Shown here: piece after piece, positions 61,336-64,000 of the stretch
How positions within the stretch are numbered: the stretch's first letter is position 1
How the letters are laid out: each line of letters opens with the position of its first letter
DNA from: Lingula anatina
Lineage: Eukaryota > Brachiopoda > Lingulata > Lingulida > Lingulidae
Length of the DNA stretch: 64,000 nt
Direction of reading: 5' to 3'
NCBI RefSeq assembly: GCF_001039355.2
Contig: NW_019774136.1
Span: forward strand, 248,863 to 312,862
Program-made: the position numbers and the translations under genes
The notes under the pieces: model-generated
What the model saw: only the letters and a program-made list of their open reading frames with translations
Told to the model about the DNA's origin: nothing
Databases searched by the model: none

Positions 61336-63543
61336 ATCTGGATGTTTTTCCTGTGTCATCAGGGACAGGACTGTCTTGGCGTACTCGTGCGTCTGCTGCT
61401 CATTGGGTGCCCCAGAGTACTCTCCATAATTAGCCAGCTCACTGGCGCCACCTAGGTCACAGATGGTATCTCTGGAATGTGTAATTGTGTCATATTAACA
61501 TACTTGGTAATTAATTTGAACTGATATTTCATAACTTATTTGGAGATTAATGTGAACCTTTTTTTTCTAAATCCTGAAAATGAAAGAGCAGATGGTGTGT
61601 GGCTGTAGGTATTGGGGATCCCAGGGTCATGGCCCAACAGAATTTTCCAATTTTTAACAAATTGTTTTTAGCAATTGTTAAGGACTGTTCTTCTGCTTCC
61701 CACTTGACAAGCTGTTAAAAATATTAATTATCTTCACCCTGCTGTCAATTCAGACCCACTTACGCATAAATGACAGAAGCCCCGCCCCCTGCCACCATGG
61801 TCCAGATACGCCCACTTTTGTTGAGCACTGTCAGCTTCAGAGAGGCTCCTGTCTTGGCATCCAGATCTGCTATTGCTGCCTCCTACAACATTATATATAG
61901 TTGGTGTTTATTTTTTGGTTAGTGGACGAGATATCTAGAATTTTGTTAAATTTTCAGAATAATCAGCAGTTATAAAGGGAAGAAGTGATTACAAATTTAA
62001 CATAATTTCTTATTGCCTTTTTCCTAAGGTAAAGGTCTGTTTCTTTCTACGAGGTCTGTAGGTATTGCTACAAACCTCTGGATAAGCATCTCGTCCAAAC
62101 GGGGGCGGGAAGTCCACCTCTCCCCACTGTTGTTTACACAGATACTCCCCACACTGGTCAAGTTTGGCCGCCAAGTCCAGCACATGGACAACACCTTTTG
62201 TGACCACTGGAAGCAAAACAACAGAAATTATTTTGGTACTTGTCTTTTTCTTAAATTATTTGATCACATTTATCAGTTCTATCAAGCAAGTCTAAATAAA
62301 CATAACATTTTTACAAATTATGAAGAATATAAAAAATTATAACTTTACACAGCTGTTAAGAAGGGTAAGAAGTGATTACAAATTTTACAGAATCCTGATC
62401 TCCCGAAAACAAAAATCACAGCTGTTATTCTCCTAAATTACTTGATCAAATTTTATCAATTCTATCAAATTAGCCTAAATAATCATAACCTTTTTACATA
62501 TTAGGAAGAATATAAAACATTACATTTGATTCAAACAACTTCAAGCACCTTCTCCTTAATATCAAGATCATTTACTATAGTAATAGGTATTCTATGAAAA
62601 GAACTCACTATCTAGCCTGAAAGCTTACCTAGTGGGTTGATTTCTAGATAAGTAAAATAGAGATCCACATATATTTTGTACAGGGCAGCAATAAACTGGC
62701 TCAGAATCCTGAAATGACATGTAATTTGAAATTAATCTCATGCTCCTGTTAACAATTATGTTTTAAGTAAATATGGATTGGTTCAAACATAAAATATTAA
62801 AATGTTTTAGAACAAACAAACATTATTCGAAAGACGGACAGACAGGAAGGTAATTGTTGAAATTTTATTCAGCTTACTCTTGTTTGTCAGCAGGAACCTT
62901 TGTCAGTAATTTGTCCTTGATGTCTTGTTCTGTTAAGTTTTCTCCAACAGAAACATCCACTTTGACTGCCTGGAACAGATATATATGACGGTCACTCAGG
63001 AAACCTCAAAAGTTTCAAAAGGAAAGTAACTTAAAAACCAGGTTATTTATTTTTTTCTTCAAATTCAAGTAATTGCACACTCTTTGCAAAATGAAAAAAA
63101 AAAAAATTCTAACTTAAAAATAGTGCCCAAATTAATTCTGTATTTGATCATCAGAAAAAAGCTTAGCAATCTCCATGGTTGCTGATACAGATATCTGATA
63201 AGGATGCAAAGAGCAGAAAAGTGAGGTCTTGGCTGTGAATGCCATAAGAAGAAGCTGGTACAGAAATTTGAAAATGAAAAAGTTGACCCTCAATTTGACA
63301 GGCTACACATTTATTTATATAGAGATACACATGTATATGTATAGCATACCAGTGTTTTACATACACCGTAGACATGCATACCTTGTCATCCACGTTGCCA
63401 ATATCCACACCTCCCTCGTGATGGAACAGCACAGTGTCGGCACTACGATGAGAGTAGATACAGACATAGAACTCTTCATTCTGCTCATGAGGTACAAAGG
63501 GTTCCACTATGAAGTTCTTCAGTTTGCCTACAGCTTTGCCAAT
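44798..63543 (-). CDS. ACLY: ATP-citrate lyase, 24 exons (N-terminus outside window)
   Basis: ACLY cleaves cytosolic citrate with CoA and ATP to acetyl-CoA and oxaloacetate, feeding lipid synthesis and acetylation. Exons: 63382-63543, 62878-62969, 62629-62708, 62076-62206, 61764-61882, 61335-61471, 60922-60983, 60574-60691, 60017-60159, 57582-57832, 57187-57239, 56470-56585, 50391-50495, 49878-49969, 49398-49502, 48896-49088, 48284-48411, 47565-47658, 47022-47176, 46458-46608, 46162-46305, 45744-45857, 45325-45484, 44798-44889. They sum to 2,997 bp (998 codons plus TAA) and every phase agrees. Human ACLY is about 1,100 residues, so roughly 100 N-terminal codons lie beyond 64000. Introns are GT-AG. 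No frameshift or missing catalytic residue was seen. Confidence 0.96.
47178..47240. repeat. (AAT)n microsatellite
   Basis: About twenty AAT units are immediately adjacent to the ACLY acceptor at 47177-47178 (minus strand reads ATTATTATTACAG). They replace the usual polypyrimidine tract. Confidence 0.95.
48101..48255 (-). mobile_element. CAGGGGCGGAT-family MITE, inverted copy
   Basis: On the minus strand it runs from CCATCTTCTGGGACTTCC through TTAAGTTTATATTGCCTGG and ATGGAGGATGGATCAAAA to ATCTCTGGGTCCGCTC, collinear with the other family members. An N at 48257 adjoins it. It lies in an ACLY intron. Confidence 0.7.
48284..57832 (-). CDS. ACLY: ACLY linker and citryl-CoA synthetase alpha-like module
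   Basis: These exons carry the linker with [10 protein letters not shown], positioned like the phosphorylated RTASFSES serine of mammalian ACLY. The CoA/citryl-phosphate module follows: [96 protein letters not shown]. The His of QFGHAG, split over the 48896/48411 exon junction, matches the phosphohistidine. The linker is short, and no extra alternative exon was seen. Confidence 0.93.
50279..50354. repeat. (GT)n microsatellite in an ACLY intron
   Basis: An interrupted GT/GC array begins 37 bp downstream (plus strand left) of the donor of exon 50391-50495. The Cys-Val ORFs over it are artefacts. Confidence 0.95.
51258..51471. mobile_element. Harbinger-like MITE, copy 3 (214 bp)
   Basis: Flanked by TAA on both sides (51255-51257, 51472-51474). 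It is collinear with the copies at 994 and 34773, including CCCCGTGGGGAGTCTCA, TAAGGGGGTAATTAACTTT and GAACCCCCAGGGAGTTAGG. Confidence 0.9.
52066..52236. mobile_element. CAGGGGCGGAT-family MITE, copy in ACLY intron
   Basis: It runs from GGGAGGACCAAAGCC through TTTTCAAGTTTACATT and GGAGGGATCAACAAA to GGATCCGCCCCTG, the best-preserved right end in the window. Confidence 0.7.
53010..53378. repeat. Dispersed repeat with internal duplication
   Basis: It begins CCTCCGCCAAGGAGTTATGT and ends GGTCTGCGCTTTCTGAGTGC then TTTTCTAG. A block of about 110 bp (GTTATGGACCGATTTTGATG ... TTTTTGGTGGTGATC) occurs twice, at about 53071 and 53184. To my knowledge this sequence type is widely scattered in marine animal genomes; its class is not settled here. 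Confidence 0.65.
53501..53585 (+). other. Candidate 5' UTR exon of the CARD gene
   Basis: A TTTTTTTTCAG acceptor at 53499-53500 and an ACATG-GTAAGA donor at 53585/53586 bracket an 85-bp exon. An ATG inside it, spliced to 53848, would read out of frame with the CARD protein, so it would act as an upstream ORF. This is predicted from splice signals only. Confidence 0.4.
53857..55047 (+). CDS. CARD plus multi-helix membrane protein, nested in ACLY intron
   Basis: A single-exon 396-residue ORF runs on the strand opposite ACLY. Residues 1-92 match the death-fold CARD pattern: [20 protein letters not shown], then [51 protein letters not shown]. CARDs mediate homotypic assembly in apoptosis and innate immune signalling. 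After a short linker with Cys pairs (CICNF, CNCSF), residues about 150-360 contain roughly six hydrophobic segments (near 180-206, 208-223, 253-275, 280-303, 321-345, 347-360). The layout loosely recalls the pre-S1 to S3 region of TRP-type channels ([20 protein letters not shown]), but no family is claimed. The start has A at -3 and follows an acceptor at 53846-53847. The last residues and the stop appear to come from an inserted LINE, so the protein is probably truncated. Confidence 0.7.
   Translation: MNKLWKLAIKKNCAELVENLEVLRVIPHLYQNNILDDDDEDDILSTSGREAKCEVLLGYILRKDPALDPFRHFIRALQSTNQNHLARSLNSSYNLLEQEGYGNMDIPEEILNDPCICNFESISRLYGHQRVSCNCSFIDKTIKKALKCIQFPFQIFLILLSSFFYETYEHMIKPLKVKKLMGLSILHLLGFTFCYFIYTIIFWLIIPPITQYVYLLLLFLKVSLTSQKTHEKPSKIFVVKRNLVRLRPVFKLINWLIERFLLLLLYLNAFYLGPAINSVPHEVFIYFLIVYITYLSGFFLINVLGTFSITYTHITYYLFPSWNCLLLIINIINLYMIFYDLLPYHIPQLWLPVYIFLQLGYEVDFSFKFITLKNFQDEHDSQMQKSLIMMKRKLMA
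55030..55840 (+). mobile_element. 5'-truncated RTE-like LINE fragment
   Basis: Starting at about 55030 the frame [20 protein letters not shown] runs out of phase with the CARD ORF. Broken similarity follows to the end of an RTE-like ORF2: [60 protein letters not shown] and then the 3' tail GTCCAACAATGAGCTCATCC. Several frameshifts and stops make it dead. It has the same orientation as the CARD gene and may supply its terminator. Confidence 0.75.
55841..56469. other. Right end of the large ACLY intron
   Basis: No gene was recognised. A poly-C run at 56415-56427 and CA-rich sequence lie next to the exon boundary at 56470. Confidence 0.6.
57833..60016. other. ACLY intron, 2.2 kb, no feature recognised
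   Basis: AT-rich, with several short A runs. Exon phases on either side join directly (GGG then TCT CCC), so no constitutive exon is missing. An alternative exon, as exists in this linker region in mammals, was not seen. Confidence 0.6.
60017..63543 (-). CDS. ACLY: ACLY citryl-CoA synthetase beta-like (ATP-grasp) module
   Basis: Nine exons encode the part of the ATP-grasp and CoA-ligase beta region present in the window: [147 protein letters not shown] and [23 protein letters not shown] and AGGGASV are the conserved succinyl-CoA-synthetase-type nucleotide and metal-site motifs. Confidence 0.95.
61209..61334. repeat. (TC)n-(AC)n compound microsatellite at an ACLY donor
   Basis: A TC array of about 70 bp runs into an AC array of about 40 bp that ends at the exon boundary. 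On the minus strand the exon ends CCAGATG and the intron begins GTGTGTGTGT, so the donor is the first GT of the repeat. Confidence 0.9.
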
Positions 63544-64000
63544 CTGTAATATATAAAGATTTCATGAAATTGAAATAGTTATATGGAAGTAATTTGAACC
63601 AGAAATTTGATGCTTACCAGTTAATTTTTTTTAAAAATGGAAAAAAAAAAATATAATGAACAGTGTAAATGCGATATTAAGTTTTTTATTTCTTATTAAG
63701 TTCATAATTCTTTCTCTTTCATTCATAATTTATCTAAATCTTCAATTTCCTCGTTCAATTTTCAATTAAACATTACTGAGGAATTGTAAAGATGGTATAA
63801 TTCTACATAAATCTTACTCCCAGTGAAGAGGGAGGCACCCAGACAGCAGCTGTGACAACTGATCTGGTCTATTTATGGTGACACATGCAGCAGTTACAGT
63901 ATAATAATTATCCATAAAAGACAACACCAAAGTCTTTCAAAATGGTAACATTATGGTTTCAAGATCTAAAATAATTATAATATAATATAAATAGGGGGTG
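63544..64000. other. ACLY intron continuing out of the window
   Basis: No exon matching the missing ACLY N-terminus was seen. The exon at 63382-63543 is preceded by a TATTACAG acceptor, so upstream exons lie beyond the right edge. Confidence 0.7.

Noticed and set aside
61175-61429. Ser-Leu/Thr-His-rich plus-strand ORF
   Set aside because: It is the antisense reading of a microsatellite and an ACLY exon.

Overview
The window is AT-rich nuclear DNA of an animal. Genes are split by GT-AG introns, intergenic space is full of transposon debris, and simple repeats are frequent. The mix fits a marine invertebrate, perhaps a lophotrochozoan, but the phylum cannot be fixed from sequence alone: a full-length animal-type ATP-citrate lyase, an amine/adenosine-like GPCR, the QTMAN/GTDC1 glycosyltransferase, a CARD protein, an intron-bearing GH32 glycosidase, and P-like, Harbinger-like, Penelope-like, RTE-like and CR1/L2-like elements. 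Four single Ns appear to mark contig joins. Two of them sit between near-identical duplicated segments, so local duplications there are suspect.

Layout. At 1-7.5 kb lie the last exon of a GPCR (+), a short TATA-driven gene (-) encoding a secreted 15-residue-repeat protein, and the last two exons of QTMAN/GTDC1 (+). From 10.15 to 14.31 kb is a P-like DNA transposon with both 27-bp inverted repeats and its target duplication; it carries a broken minus-strand transposase-like gene and a 197-bp satellite array. From 15.8 to 30.0 kb are two tandem minus-strand GH32 (beta-fructofuranosidase family) genes. Copy A (23.07-29.95 kb) is complete in six exons, with a signal peptide and a predicted C-terminal membrane anchor. 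Copy B (15.8-20.35 kb) has lost exons 2-4, has nonsense codons and carries a 1.7-kb foldback element at the start of its last exon. A third GH32 fragment lies inverted at 32.3 kb. From 30 to 44.7 kb there is no recognised host gene: segmental duplications, MITEs and a decayed LINE.

From 44.8 to 63.5 kb is ACLY on the minus strand. Twenty-four exons total 2,997 bp with all phases consistent, covering all but roughly the first 100 codons. Its largest intron (50,496-56,469) contains an opposite-strand gene for a CARD fused to several hydrophobic helices, which appears to be cut off at its 3' end by a 5'-truncated RTE-like LINE. The CARD/multi-helix protein and the membrane-anchored animal GH32 are the two most unusual protein-coding findings. 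The transposon insertions are unusually readable because several have paralogous empty sites or intact target duplications inside the same window.
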